Shown here: positions 42,169 to 51,249 of the stretch, in pieces
Layout: every line of letters begins with the position of its first letter
Numbering within the stretch: position 1 is the first letter of the stretch
Assembly: GCF_900110025.1 (NCBI RefSeq)
Contig: NZ_FOCE01000005.1
Span: forward strand, 124,001-188,000
DNA from: Gemmobacter aquatilis
Lineage (GTDB): Bacteria; Pseudomonadota; Alphaproteobacteria; Rhodobacterales; Rhodobacteraceae
Length of the DNA stretch: 64,000 nucleotides
Direction of reading: 5' to 3'
Program-made: the position numbers and the translations under genes
The notes under the pieces: model-generated
Database searches by the model: none
What the model saw: the letters and a program-made list of their open reading frames with translations, nothing else
Told to the model about the DNA's origin: nothing

Positions 42169-42957
42169 ATGCGCATTCTGATTACCAATGATGACGGGAT
42201 CAACGCCCCCGGTCTGGAAGTGCTGACCGAGATCGCGCAGGCCATCGCCGGCCCCAAGGGCGAGGTCTGGACCGTGGCGCCCGCCTTTGAACAATCGGGC
42301 GTCGGCCATTGCATCAGCTATACCCACCCGATGCTGATCGCCAAGCTGGGCCCGCGCCGCTTTGCCACCGAAGGCAGCCCTGCCGATTGCGTGCTGGCCG
42401 CCATCTATGACGTGCTGGAAGGCGCACGACCCGATCTGGTGCTGTCGGGGGTAAACCGGGGCAACAATGCCGCCGAGAACACGCTCTATTCCGGCACGAT
42501 CGGCGGCGCGATGGAAGCGGCGTTGCAGGGGATTCCGGCGATTGCGCTGTCGCAGTTCATGGGGCCGGAAACCAATGATCTGGCCGACCCGTTCGAGGCG
42601 GCCCGCGTGCATGGCGCCGACGTGGTGCGCGCGCTGCTCGACAAGGGCATCTGGCAGGCCGAGGCCGATTACCGCCTGTTCTACAACGTGAATTTTCCGC
42701 CTGTATCCGGCGCGAATGTCAAAGGCACCCGCATCGCCGCGCAAGGTTTCCGCCGCGATACCACCTTCTCCGCCGATCCGCATATCTCACCCTCGGGCAA
42801 GCGGTTTTTGTGGATCAAGGGGGGGCCGCAGCACACGCCGACCCAGCCCGGCACCGATGCCGCCGTCAATCTTGAAGGCTATGTCTCGGTCACCCCGATG
42901 CGCGCCGATCTGACCGCCCATGACGTGCTGGCAGAGCTTGAGGCGCGGTTCGCATGA
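42169..42957 (+). CDS. surE: 5'/3'-nucleotidase SurE
   Basis: 262 residues. The N-terminal '[19 protein letters not shown]' carries the metal-binding Asp-Asp. '[20 protein letters not shown]' near 100-120 is the second SurE signature (metal Asn and phosphate site). It dephosphorylates nucleoside monophosphates and is linked to stress survival. The stop overlaps the pcm start by four bases. The 108-base gap before it separates it from the catabolic island and carries AGGAGGCAAG-type sequence upstream. Confidence 0.96.
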   Translation: MRILITNDDGINAPGLEVLTEIAQAIAGPKGEVWTVAPAFEQSGVGHCISYTHPMLIAKLGPRRFATEGSPADCVLAAIYDVLEGARPDLVLSGVNRGNNAAENTLYSGTIGGAMEAALQGIPAIALSQFMGPETNDLADPFEAARVHGADVVRALLDKGIWQAEADYRLFYNVNFPPVSGANVKGTRIAAQGFRRDTTFSADPHISPSGKRFLWIKGGPQHTPTQPGTDAAVNLEGYVSVTPMRADLTAHDVLAELEARFA

Positions 42958-43619
42958 CGACAGAGGTGCCGGATCACGACGACGACCCGGCAGAACGCAA
43001 GATGCGCTTCCTTTTTGCCCTGCGCTCGCGCGGCGTGACCGACAGCCGCGTGCTCACCGCCATGGAGCGGATTGATCGCGGTCGTTTCGTGAAGAACATC
43101 TTCTCGGATCGCGCCTATGAAGACATGCCGCTGCCAATCTCTTGCGGCCAGACGATCAGCCAGCCCTCGGTCGTGGGGTTGATGACGCAGGCGCTGGCCG
43201 TGCAGCCGCGCGATGTGGTGCTGGAGGTGGGCACCGGATCGGGCTATCAGGCGGCGATCCTGTCGCTGCTGGCGCGCCGCGTCTATACAGTGGACCGGCA
43301 CCGCCGCCTTGTGCGCGAGGCGGTCGATCTGTTCCGCGACCTGGGCCTGAACAACATCACCGCCGTCACCCGCGATGGCAGTTTCGGCCTGCCCGAACAG
43401 GCGCCGTTCGACCGCATCCTTGTCACCGCCGCCGCCGAAGACCCGCCGGGGCCGCTGCTGGCGCAGTTGAAGCCGGGCGGGGTAATGGTGCTGCCGGTCG
43501 GGCAATCCGATGCGGTGCAAAGCCTGATCAAGGTCACCCGCACCGATCAGGGGTTTGACTACGAGGAACTCCGCCCAGTGCGCTTTGTTCCGCTGGTCGA
43601 AGGGATCGCGTCAGAGTAG
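42954..43619 (+). CDS. pcm: Protein-L-isoaspartate O-methyltransferase
   Basis: 221 residues. The SAM-binding motif '[19 protein letters not shown]' (about 88-106), '[15 protein letters not shown]', the family-specific '[15 protein letters not shown]' (about 60-74) and '[20 protein letters not shown]' identify Pcm. It repairs isoaspartyl damage in proteins. The surE-pcm-nlpD order here is the same as in enterobacteria. Confidence 0.96.
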   Translation: MTTEVPDHDDDPAERKMRFLFALRSRGVTDSRVLTAMERIDRGRFVKNIFSDRAYEDMPLPISCGQTISQPSVVGLMTQALAVQPRDVVLEVGTGSGYQAAILSLLARRVYTVDRHRRLVREAVDLFRDLGLNNITAVTRDGSFGLPEQAPFDRILVTAAAEDPPGPLLAQLKPGGVMVLPVGQSDAVQSLIKVTRTDQGFDYEELRPVRFVPLVEGIASE

Positions 43620-43690
43620 ACTTTGGCCACCAGATACGGTGTAATCAGTCACGACCCGGGGCAACCGGGCGTCCGAGTTGAGGTAGATCC

Positions 43691-44938
43691 ATGCGCAGTC
43701 ACATCCGTTCCCCCCTTCCGCTGTTGCCCGCTTTCGGGTTGACCCTCGCGCTTGCGGCCTGCCAGTCGGGCGGTGGCAAACCCTTCGACTGGGATCTGCG
43801 GCGCAGCGGGCTCAGCACCGCCGAGGCGGCGCGCTCCGCCGCGCAAAACCGCCCCACGCCGGATGCGCGCGGCGTGATCTCCTATCCCGGCTATCAGGTG
43901 GCTGTCGCCCGGCGAGGCGATACCGTGGCCAGCCTTGCCGCGCGGGTTGGCGTCGATGCCGCAGAATTGTCACGCTACAACGCCACCAAGCCCGAAGCCC
44001 CGCTGCGCGACGGTGAGGTTCTGGCGCTGCCCCGCCGCGTGGCGGAAACCGCAGGCGGCAGCACCACGGGCGGCACCGGCGCCGTGGTCGGCGCGCCGAT
44101 CCGCGCGGGCGCCATCGACGTGACCACCATCGCCACGACCGCCATCAACCGCGCCACGCCGACCGCGGCGACGGCCCCGGCCGCAACGCCCGCTTCGGGC
44201 TGGCAGAAAGGCCCCGATGCCGCCAGTCAGGCGCCGGGCGTCGAGCCGGCCCGCCATCAGGTGCAGCGTGGCGAAACCGCCTTCACCATCGCCCGAACCT
44301 ACAATGTCACCGCCCGCGATCTGGCCGACTGGAACGGGCTCGACGCCAATCTGACGGTGCGCGAAGGGCAATATCTGCTGATCCCGGTCGCCGTCGCGGC
44401 TGCAGCCCCCGCCGAAACCGCCGCTGTCACCCCACCCGGCGCAGGCTCGCCCACCCCGGTGCCGCCCTCGGCCTCCGAACCGCTGCCGGAAAAGGACGAG
44501 GCCCCGAACCCGGTGGCGCAGGGTGCGGACGGAGCATCCGCCCCGAAACCCGTAGCCGATCTGGGCGCCAACCGCACCGCCGCGTCGGCCAGCAAACTGG
44601 CGATGCCGGTCGGCGGTTCGGTGATCCGCGGCTATGCCAAGGGCAAGAATGACGGGATCGACATCGGCGCGTCAGCCGGGGCCACCGTCACCGCCGCCGA
44701 GGCCGGCACCGTCGCCGCGATCACCAAAAGCACCGATGGCGTGCCGATTCTGGTGATCCGCCACAGCGGCAACCTGCTGACGGTTTACGGCGGGATTGAT
44801 GCGCTGAGCGTTGAAAAGGGCGCCACCGTGACGCGCGGGCAGGCCATTGCCAAGGTGCGCGCGGGCAGCCCCTCCTTCCTGCATTTCGAGGTGCGGCAGG
44901 GCTTCGACTCGGTCGATCCGATGAGCTATCTGCAATAA
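43691..44938 (+). CDS. nlpD: LysM/LytM-domain lipoprotein, NlpD-like
   Basis: 415 residues from an ATG with GAGGTAG upstream. A lipoprotein signal ends in the lipobox 'LALAAC' with acylated Cys24. Two LysM domains (about 66-112 and 188-232) bind peptidoglycan; E. coli NlpD has one. A proline/alanine-rich linker precedes a C-terminal LytM domain (about 300-415). Catalytic residues are degenerate ('GKNDGIDIG', and 'FLHFEVR' with only one His of HxH). This fits NlpD, a non-enzymatic activator of the amidase AmiC in septum splitting. A strong hairpin follows the gene. Confidence 0.92.
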   Translation: MRSHIRSPLPLLPAFGLTLALAACQSGGGKPFDWDLRRSGLSTAEAARSAAQNRPTPDARGVISYPGYQVAVARRGDTVASLAARVGVDAAELSRYNATKPEAPLRDGEVLALPRRVAETAGGSTTGGTGAVVGAPIRAGAIDVTTIATTAINRATPTAATAPAATPASGWQKGPDAASQAPGVEPARHQVQRGETAFTIARTYNVTARDLADWNGLDANLTVREGQYLLIPVAVAAAAPAETAAVTPPGAGSPTPVPPSASEPLPEKDEAPNPVAQGADGASAPKPVADLGANRTAASASKLAMPVGGSVIRGYAKGKNDGIDIGASAGATVTAAEAGTVAAITKSTDGVPILVIRHSGNLLTVYGGIDALSVEKGATVTRGQAIAKVRAGSPSFLHFEVRQGFDSVDPMSYLQ

Positions 44939-44942
44939 GCGA

Positions 44943-44970
44943 AAGGGGCAGGCTTGCAGGCCTGCCCCTT
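44943..44970. terminator. Hairpin between convergent nlpD and DUF815 gene
   Basis: AAGGGGCAGGC pairs perfectly with GCCTGCCCCTT around a six-base loop, filling the gap between the two convergent stops. There is no T-tract on the plus side, but the A-rich/T-rich stem ends could serve both directions. Confidence 0.7.
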
Positions 44971-44975
44971 CAAGA

Positions 44976-45830
44976 TCAAAGACTTACGCCGTGCCGCGCC
45001 GCCAGATCGGTGAAGAACTGCCACGCCACCCGGCCTGACCGCGACCCGCGTGTCGCCTGCCATTCGATCGCCTCAGCCCGCAGCACATCGGGGGCAACCT
45101 GCACGCCATGCGCCGCGCAATAACCGTCGATCATCGCCAGATATTCATCCTGCGAACAGGGATGGAACCCCAGCCACAGCCCGAAACGATCTGACAGCGA
45201 GACCTTTTCCTCCACCGCCTCGCCGGGGTTGATCGCGGTGGAGCGTTCATTCTCGATCATGTCGCGCGGCATCAGGTGACGGCGGTTCGAGGTGGCATAG
45301 AGGATCACATTGTCCGGCCGCCCCTCGATCCCGCCATCCAGCACGGCCTTCAGGCTTTTGTAATGCTGGTCATCATGGCTGAACGACAGGTCGTCACAGA
45401 ACAGCACGAACCGCGCCTGTGACTGGCGCAGATGCGCCAGCAGCCGCGCGACCGAGGGCAGATCCTCGCGCGACAGTTCCACCAGCTTCAGATCCAGCCC
45501 GCGCGCGCAGATCGCCGCGTGAACCGCCTTGACCAGACTGGATTTTCCCATCCCGCGCGCGCCCCAAAGCAGCGCGTTGTTGGCGGGCAGCCCTTGGGCG
45601 AAGTGCAGCGTGTTGTCGAACAGCGTGTCGCGCGCCCGGTTCACCCCCACCAACAGCGACAGATCCACCCGCGCCACCTTGGCCACCGGCTCCAGCCGGT
45701 CCGGCCCGGTATGCCAGGCGAAGGCACTGGCCGCCGTGAAATCCGGCGCAGGTTGTGGCGGCGGGGCCAACCGCTCCAGCGCCTCGGCGATGCGGGTCAG
45801 CGCATCGGGCGAAAAGGCATCCAGACTCAT
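44976..45830 (-). CDS. DUF815 AAA-like ATPase
   Basis: 284 residues. Walker A is '[17 protein letters not shown]' (about 88-104) and the Walker B-like '[15 protein letters not shown]' is near 142. '[20 protein letters not shown]' is the DUF815 family hallmark, and '[19 protein letters not shown]' follows. It is a predicted cytoplasmic ATPase of unknown function, widely conserved in proteobacteria. Its ATG overlaps the tatC stop by four bases, so it is co-translated with the Tat genes here. Confidence 0.88.
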   Translation of the reverse strand: MSLDAFSPDALTRIAEALERLAPPPQPAPDFTAASAFAWHTGPDRLEPVAKVARVDLSLLVGVNRARDTLFDNTLHFAQGLPANNALLWGARGMGKSSLVKAVHAAICARGLDLKLVELSREDLPSVARLLAHLRQSQARFVLFCDDLSFSHDDQHYKSLKAVLDGGIEGRPDNVILYATSNRRHLMPRDMIENERSTAINPGEAVEEKVSLSDRFGLWLGFHPCSQDEYLAMIDGYCAAHGVQVAPDVLRAEAIEWQATRGSRSGRVAWQFFTDLAARHGVSL

Positions 45831-46693
45831 GCGTCCTCCTCGTCCTCGATCCAGCTGCCATCGGCGCGCATGCGGGCTTCGCGGCTCTTCTCGATCCGGC
45901 GAATGATGTGGATCGAGATTTCATACAACGGATAGATCGCGGCAAACAGGATGACCTGGCTCATCACATCCGGCGGGGTCGCCACGGCGGCCAGCACCAG
46001 AATGCCCACCACCGCATATTTCCGCATCGAGGCCAGACCCTTGGCCGAAACCAGCCCCGCCTTGCCCAGCAGCGTCAGCAACACCGGCAGTTGGAAGCAC
46101 AGGCCGAAGGCGAGGATGAATTTCATCGTGACGCCCAGATATTCCTGCGCCGAGCCCTGAAACATGATGCCCGGCACCGGCTTGTCCGCCACTGCAGCGG
46201 CCGCGTCGGTCGCGGCGGTGGCAACTGCGGCCGCCTCTTGCCCCATCTGCTGGAACTGCAGGAAGAAGCCGAAGGCGGTGGGCAGCACGACGTAATACGA
46301 GAAGGTCGCGCCAAAGAAGAACATCACCGGAGAGGCGATCAGAAACGGTAAAAGCGCATTCTTTTCAGCGCGATACAGCCCCGGCGCCACAAAGCGCCAC
46401 AACTGGTAGCCGATCACCGGAAAGGCCAGAACCAGCGCGCCGAACAACGAGATGTTGATGGCGACGAACAGGCCTTCCTGCGGTGAAATCAGCACAAGCT
46501 GGCAGTTCTGCCCCTGCGCGGCCAGCGCATTGCAGATCGGCTGCGCCAGAAAGTTGAACACGTCCATGGCAAAGGGATAGACCGTGAACATGCCGATGAT
46601 GAAGGTCAGCGCCGACCACATGAGCCGTTTGCGCAGCTCGGCCAGATGTTCCACCAAGGGGGCGGCGCTGTCGTCGATCGTCTCGTCAGCCAT
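45827..46693 (-). CDS. tatC: Sec-independent protein translocase TatC
   Basis: 288 residues with six hydrophobic segments. '[16 protein letters not shown]' at the N-terminus (Glu needed for the twin-arginine receptor) and '[17 protein letters not shown]' are TatC signatures. An Ala/Gln-rich periplasmic segment lies near 150-180. It forms the receptor core of the Tat complex, with TatB, for folded proteins such as the Tat-signal binding protein encoded at 19375-20496. It starts three bases after tatB. Confidence 0.96.
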   Translation of the reverse strand: MADETIDDSAAPLVEHLAELRKRLMWSALTFIIGMFTVYPFAMDVFNFLAQPICNALAAQGQNCQLVLISPQEGLFVAINISLFGALVLAFPVIGYQLWRFVAPGLYRAEKNALLPFLIASPVMFFFGATFSYYVVLPTAFGFFLQFQQMGQEAAAVATAATDAAAAVADKPVPGIMFQGSAQEYLGVTMKFILAFGLCFQLPVLLTLLGKAGLVSAKGLASMRKYAVVGILVLAAVATPPDVMSQVILFAAIYPLYEISIHIIRRIEKSREARMRADGSWIEDEEDA

Positions 46694-46696
46694 GGT

Positions 46697-47161
46697 TTAC
46701 TCTTTGTTCGCCGCACCGCTGGCCACAGCGGCAGCGGGGGCCGGTTGCGGCGGTTCATGGTCAAAATCCGCATCTGCGGCGATTTCGGCGGCGGTGGCGG
46801 CCTTTGCCTTTGCGGCAGCTTCGGCGGCGCGCATCTCGGCCATCGCCTGCGTGGCAGGCGTCTGCGGGCCGGTCATGCTGCGCGTCGGGTCCCATTTCTC
46901 GAACTTGGTCGCGGCAGTTTCCAGCGCGTCCAGCCCGAGGTTTTTCTTCGACACCACCTCCGACAGATCGCGGCGCACCTCGTCCAGCCCGGCGCTTTTG
47001 GCCGCGTCATCCATGGCGTGCTGAAACTCGCGCGCCATGCTCCGCAGCTTGCCGGTGACCCGGCCCAGCGTGTGAAACATGCGCGGCAAGTCTTTCGGAC
47101 CCACCACGATCAGCGCGACGATCCCGATCAGGATCAACTCGCTCCAGCCTATATCCAGCAT
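46697..47161 (-). CDS. tatB: Sec-independent protein translocase TatB
   Basis: 154 residues. A short periplasmic start 'MLDIGWSELILIGIVALIVV' (transmembrane, residues 5-21), the 'GPKDLP' hinge and an amphipathic helix follow, then a long Ala/Lys/Glu-rich cytoplasmic tail typical of TatB. It works with TatC in signal recognition. It lies 40 bases after tatA and three before tatC. Confidence 0.95.
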   Translation of the reverse strand: MLDIGWSELILIGIVALIVVGPKDLPRMFHTLGRVTGKLRSMAREFQHAMDDAAKSAGLDEVRRDLSEVVSKKNLGLDALETAATKFEKWDPTRSMTGPQTPATQAMAEMRAAEAAAKAKAATAAEIAADADFDHEPPQPAPAAAVASGAANKE

Positions 47162-47201
47162 GTCCTGCCCTTCCAGAAACCAGATCTAGCGCAAACGCGG
47201 C

Positions 47202-47420
47202 TCAGACCTTGTCTTTCTCGGTGACAGGCGTCACGTCGCGCACGGTATCGACGGCCGGCGGTTCTTCGGCGGCAGCGGTGGTGCTGTCCTTCACGCCTTT
47301 CTTGAAGGCGGTGATGCCCTTGCCAACTTCGCCCATCAGATTGCTGATCTTGCCGCGCCCGAACAGCACAAGCACAACGGCGGCGATGATGATGATTTCA
47401 AGCGGTCCGAATCTTCCCAT
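47202..47420 (-). CDS. tatA: Sec-independent protein translocase TatA
   Basis: 72 residues starting MGRFGPLEIIIIAAVVLVLF, with GGAG six bases upstream deciding against a start four codons earlier. One transmembrane helix, the 'FGRGKISNLMGEVGKGI' hinge and amphipathic helix, and an acidic tail follow. It oligomerises to form the transport conduit. It is first in the tatA-tatB-tatC-DUF815 operon. Confidence 0.95.
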   Translation of the reverse strand: MGRFGPLEIIIIAAVVLVLFGRGKISNLMGEVGKGITAFKKGVKDSTTAAAEEPPAVDTVRDVTPVTEKDKV

Positions 47421-47580
47421 GTCAGTCTCCAAAAGGTGCGAGCGGCACCTGTTACCCCTTCATCTCTACGCCGACCCTGCCGCGTATCAAGCCCCGATCC
47501 GCCCCCCGGCGGGACTTGCTGACAGCTAGATGTCAGTTGCCTTGGCTTGACTCGGTCGGGGCGCAGGATCATTTTGTGAC

Positions 47581-47934
47581 ATGAGCCGCAACGACCGCCT
47601 GTTCGATCTTGTCCAGATCCTGCGAGATGGACGGCTGCACCGATCAAGTGATCTGGCGCAGCGGCTTGGTGTGTCCACCCGCACGATCTGGCGCGACATG
47701 GCGGTGCTGGCCGGGTCTGGCCTGCCGGTGGAAGGAGAGCGCGGGGTGGGCTATATCTTGCGTGCGCCGGTCACGCTGCCCCCACTGATATTGACGATCG
47801 ACGAGTTGGCGGTGCTGCAACAGTTTCTGGCCGCCACTTCAGAGGCGCCTGAAGGCACGCTGCCGCGCGGCGCGCGGTCGCTGGCGGCGAAGATCGCGGC
47901 GGTGTTGCCACAGGTGGCCGAAGACCCCGCCTAG
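47581..47934 (+). CDS. Short HTH protein, DNA-binding half of a YafY/WYL-type regulator
   Basis: 117 residues. The N-terminal HTH_11 domain (1-~60) is clear: 'RNDRLFDLVQILRDGRLHRS', 'LAQRLGVSTRTIWRDMAVLA', with a wing 'VEGERGVGYILR'. After a short linker 'LPPLILTIDELAVLQQFLA' the chain ends, whereas YafY-type regulators continue for another 100-200 residues with a WYL domain. It could be a natural short variant or a truncated gene. Its TAG stop shares two bases with the stop of the convergent ABC ATPase. It is divergent from tatA, with 160 bases between the starts. Confidence 0.75.
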   Translation: MSRNDRLFDLVQILRDGRLHRSSDLAQRLGVSTRTIWRDMAVLAGSGLPVEGERGVGYILRAPVTLPPLILTIDELAVLQQFLAATSEAPEGTLPRGARSLAAKIAAVLPQVAEDPA

Positions 47935-49022
47935 CCGCGCGGATGGGCCGGAAACACGAAGCAGCGGTCGCGGCGGATCATCAGCCACAGCACGGTTCCG
48001 GGCTTGGGCAGAAACACGCCCGGCACGGCGGCGGTGAGGGTGGATTTGTCGTAATCCATTGAAAACTCGACCAGACTTTCCCGCCCAAGGAAGCGGGCAC
48101 GGGTCACCGTGCCGCGGGCGGGGGTGCCATCCATCGGCGTAGGGTTGGGGCCGCGCCCGGCGCGGTCAAAGTCGATCTTGATGTGCTGCGGGCGGATGAT
48201 GATCTCGACCGCGCCGCCATCGGCATGGCCGGGCGTGAGGAAGTCACCAAAGGGCGTCAGTGTCAGCGCCCCACGAGAAACACCTGGTATCACGTTGATA
48301 TCACTGAAGAACGCCGCCGCGGCCTTATCGACCGGGCTGTTGTAGACATTGTAGGGAGAGCCGCGTTGCACGATATGGCCGCCGCGCATCAGGGCGATTT
48401 CATCGGCCATGCGCAGCGCCTCGTCCGGCTCGTGCGTTACCAGAAGAACGGCGGCGCCTTCCTCTTTCAGAACCTCCAGCGTGGTATCGCGAATCCCGTC
48501 GCGCAAGCGGTTGTCGAGGCCGGAAAACGGCTCGTCCATCAGCATCAGCCGGGGGCGCGGCGCGAGCGCGCGGGCCAGCGCCACGCGCTGCTGTTCCCCC
48601 CCTGAAAGCTGGTGGGGGTGCTTGTCGCCATATCCAGAAAGATTAACCTTCTCAAGAAGTTCCGAGACTCTCTTCATCCTGGAATCGCGGTCGCCCTGCA
48701 GACCGAACGCCACGTTGCGCGCCACGGTCAGATGCGGGAACAGCGCGAAATCCTGAAACATCAGGCCGACGCCGCGCGCCTCGGGTGGCAGGGTGCGACC
48801 GGCGCCGAACACCGGCACCCCGTCGATCAGGATCTCGCCGGAATCGGGGGTTTCCACCCCGGCGATCATGCGCAGGGTGGTGGATTTGCCGCAGCCCGAG
48901 GGGCCGAGCAGGCAGGTCACCTGCCCCGGCGCGATGGTCAGCGAGACATTGTTTACCACAGGCCGCCCGCCGAAGCTGCGGGTCAGCGCGCGGATCTCGA
49001 GGCGGGGAACGGGCTGCGGCAC
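47931..49022 (-). CDS. ABC ATPase, FbpC/iron(III)-type, orphan
   Basis: 363 residues from a GTG with a weak ribosome-binding site. Walker A is 'GPSGCGKSTTLRMIAG' (about 40-55), the Q-loop region 'GLMFQDFALFPHLTVARNVA', the signature 'LSGGEQQRVALARAL', Walker B 'LMLMDEPFSGLD' and H-loop 'LVTHEPDEA'. A C-terminal TOBE-like domain follows ('EIIIRPQHIKID'). The sequence is like FbpC or related ferric/2-aminoethylphosphonate ATPases. No permease or binding-protein gene is adjacent, so partners must be encoded elsewhere. Confidence 0.88.
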   Translation of the reverse strand: MPQPVPRLEIRALTRSFGGRPVVNNVSLTIAPGQVTCLLGPSGCGKSTTLRMIAGVETPDSGEILIDGVPVFGAGRTLPPEARGVGLMFQDFALFPHLTVARNVAFGLQGDRDSRMKRVSELLEKVNLSGYGDKHPHQLSGGEQQRVALARALAPRPRLMLMDEPFSGLDNRLRDGIRDTTLEVLKEEGAAVLLVTHEPDEALRMADEIALMRGGHIVQRGSPYNVYNSPVDKAAAAFFSDINVIPGVSRGALTLTPFGDFLTPGHADGGAVEIIIRPQHIKIDFDRAGRGPNPTPMDGTPARGTVTRARFLGRESLVEFSMDYDKSTLTAAVPGVFLPKPGTVLWLMIRRDRCFVFPAHPRG

Positions 49023-49150
49023 GGGACTATCCGAGGAAATTGATCAGGTTTCTGCCTAGCAGCCCGCCCGGCCCGAGACAAGACGCGCAAACGGGGGGTG
49101 ACATCCGTACACCCCCCGTACACCGCCTGTGCCGCAGCGGTGCCGCGTTT

Positions 49151-49930
49151 TCACATCGTCACATTGGTCGCCCCGCCATCCAGCAGGATGTTCTGGCCGA
49201 CGATGAAGCCCGCATGCTGCGAGGCGAGGAAGGCACACATCGCCCCGAACTCGGCGGCGGTGCCATAGCGGCGGGCGGGGATGGTGGCCATGCGTTGCGC
49301 GCGCGCCGCGTCCATGTCGATGCCCTGTGCCTTGGTCACGCCGGTATCCAGCGCGGTGGCGCGGTCGGTGTCATGGATGCCGGGCAGCAGGTTGTTGACG
49401 ATGACGCCAAAGGGCGCGACCTGCCGCGCCGTGCCCGCGACATAGCCGGTCAGCCCGGTGCGCGCGGCATTGGACAGGCCCAGTTGCGCAATCGGCCCCT
49501 TCACCGATTGCGAGGTGATGTTGACCACCCGTCCCCAGCCCCGGTCGATCATCGCGGGCATCAGTGCGGTCATCAGCGCGATGGGGGTCAGCATATTGGC
49601 ATCCAGCGCGCGGATGAAATCGTCGCGCGTCCAGTCGCTCCACAGGCCGGGGGGCGGGCCGCCGGCATTGGTCACCAGAATGTCCACCGGGCCGACGGCG
49701 GCCAGAACCTGCGCCCGGCCGTCTTCGGTGGTGATGTCGGCGGCAATGGCGGTGACCTGCACGCCATGGGCGGCACGAATCGCCGCCGCCGTCGCCTCCA
49801 GCGCTTCGGCGCCGCGGGCGTTCAGCACCAGATCGACGCCCGCCTCGGCCAGTGCCTCGGCGCAGCCCCGGCCAAGGCCTTTGGACGAGGCGCAGACCAG
49901 CGCCCGTTTGCCGCGAATTCCCAGATCCAT
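49151..49930 (-). CDS. SDR-family protein lacking the usual Tyr/Lys
   Basis: 259 residues from an ATG with AGGAGGA upstream. The cofactor loop is 'VCASSKGLGRGCAEALAEAG' (about 11-30), with 'LVTNAGGPPPGLW' near 85, and Ser in 'NITSQSVKGPI' near 135. Where YxxxK is expected the sequence reads 'LGLSNAARTGLTG', giving Leu or Ser for Tyr and Arg for Lys. An FabG-like tail 'VGQNILLDGGATNVTM' closes it. Fold is secure; catalytic competence is doubtful or uses a different mechanism. It stands alone. Confidence 0.85.
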   Translation of the reverse strand: MDLGIRGKRALVCASSKGLGRGCAEALAEAGVDLVLNARGAEALEATAAAIRAAHGVQVTAIAADITTEDGRAQVLAAVGPVDILVTNAGGPPPGLWSDWTRDDFIRALDANMLTPIALMTALMPAMIDRGWGRVVNITSQSVKGPIAQLGLSNAARTGLTGYVAGTARQVAPFGVIVNNLLPGIHDTDRATALDTGVTKAQGIDMDAARAQRMATIPARRYGTAAEFGAMCAFLASQHAGFIVGQNILLDGGATNVTM

Positions 49931-50113
49931 TGCGCGTTCCTCCTGTCGTTGCGGCGCTGAGCCTAGCAACTGCGGGCGGTGACGGAAAGTCCTGCCTCTG
50001 GCCGCGACGCTGCCCAAGATTCGCTCCAATCCTTTGATCATCTGTGCTTGACCCGGCGGCTGCGCTCATGTTTGCACCGCCTACGCCCTTAAGATCACAG
50101 CCGGATCCCGCCC

Positions 50114-51121
50114 ATGACCGACATGCCGACACCGCATTCCCTTCCCGGACAGACCTGCATGGTCTTTCCGGCGGATGCGATCTTTGTGTCGATCGGCGTC
50201 AATCTGGGGGATGCGCTGCGTGGCCCGGCCGAGGTCTGCCCCGGCGACATCTACGAGCTGGACCGCGACTTTGCCGCCGAACGGCTGGTGCTGGCGCGGG
50301 CGGCGGGGGTGCAGCATGTGGCGCCGGGATCGGCGCTGGGGCAGCCCGGCGATGCGGTGACGCTGATCGGGCGCTATACGCTGATGGGTGATGACGGCAA
50401 CCGGGTGGAACTGTTGATGCTGGCGCTGGCCGGGACACAGGCGGGGCTATACGCGGCGCCGCTGTCGCCGATGGGTGCGGGCATCGAATATTCGCTTGTG
50501 AAGGTGGAAGAGGCACCCGAGGCGGCGCCTTTGTCGGAACTGCTCTGCGTCAGCTTTGCGCGGGGCACGCAGATCACCATGGCCGATGGCAGCCAGCGCC
50601 CGATCGAGGCGCTGGTGGCGGGCGAACGGGTGCTGACGCGCGATCACGGGCCGCAGCCGGTGCGCTGGGTCGGCCATGCCACGCTGCGCGCGGTGGGGGC
50701 CTTTGCGCCGGTGGTGATTTCGGCGGGGGCGATGGGCAATGCGGGGGATCTGATCGTCAGCCAGCACCACCGCATGTTCCTGTATCAGCGCCAGCGGCGC
50801 GGCGGCTTGCCCACGTCGGAGCTGCTGGTGCAGGCGCGGCATCTGGTGAATGGCGAGACGATCTTCCTGCGCGAGGGCGCCTTCATCGACTATTTCAGCC
50901 TGGTCTTCGACCGGCACGAGATCGTCTATGCCGAAGGGATCCCCGCCGAAAGCCTGCTGGTGACCGAGGCCACACTGTCGCGCCTGCCCAAAGAACTGTC
51001 CGCCGAAGTGCAGGCGCGCTTTCCGGGGCTGAGCCAGGTGCAGCATTTCGGCACCGAAACCGGGCAACTGGTGCTGGAGCCGCCCGCCGACCCCGCGCTG
51101 CGCCGCCCGATGCGGGGCTGA
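50114..51121 (+). CDS. Hint (Hedgehog/intein)-domain protein
   Basis: 335 residues, no signal peptide. Residues 1-140 form a beta-rich N-terminal region of unknown family. The Hint domain begins at Cys145 ('LLCVSFARGTQITMADGSQR', 'GERVLTRDHGPQPVRWVG') and includes the block with adjacent histidines 'IVSQHHRMFLYQ' near 215. 'EIVYAEGIPAESLL' lies in the C-terminal part. Many Rhodobacterales carry such proteins. In others the Hint fold autocatalytically cleaves the chain at the Cys, releasing the N-terminal part, but no C-extein-like segment with a terminal Asn-Cys/Ser is evident here. Function unknown. Confidence 0.8.
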   Translation: MTDMPTPHSLPGQTCMVFPADAIFVSIGVNLGDALRGPAEVCPGDIYELDRDFAAERLVLARAAGVQHVAPGSALGQPGDAVTLIGRYTLMGDDGNRVELLMLALAGTQAGLYAAPLSPMGAGIEYSLVKVEEAPEAAPLSELLCVSFARGTQITMADGSQRPIEALVAGERVLTRDHGPQPVRWVGHATLRAVGAFAPVVISAGAMGNAGDLIVSQHHRMFLYQRQRRGGLPTSELLVQARHLVNGETIFLREGAFIDYFSLVFDRHEIVYAEGIPAESLLVTEATLSRLPKELSAEVQARFPGLSQVQHFGTETGQLVLEPPADPALRRPMRG

Positions 51122-51133
51122 CCCGCGCCTGTC

Positions 51134-51181
51134 TTTCATCTTGGCCCAAATATCCCGGGGGTCCGGGGGCAGCGCCCCCGG
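51134..51181. repeat. Dispersed intergenic repeat, copy 2, with GC hairpin
   Basis: TTTCATCTTGGCCCAAATAT (51134-51153) repeats the sequence at 4999-5018. It is followed by a strong GC hairpin, CGGGGGC/GCGCCCCCG-like, at about 51164-51181. The element lies downstream of the Hint gene and before prfC and may act as a terminator. Confidence 0.7.
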
Positions 51182-51249
51182 CGCGTGCCGCCCGTTCCCC
51201 CCTGCCTGATCCATTGCGAAAACCCGCTGTCCGGGGTATTGCCCTGCCC

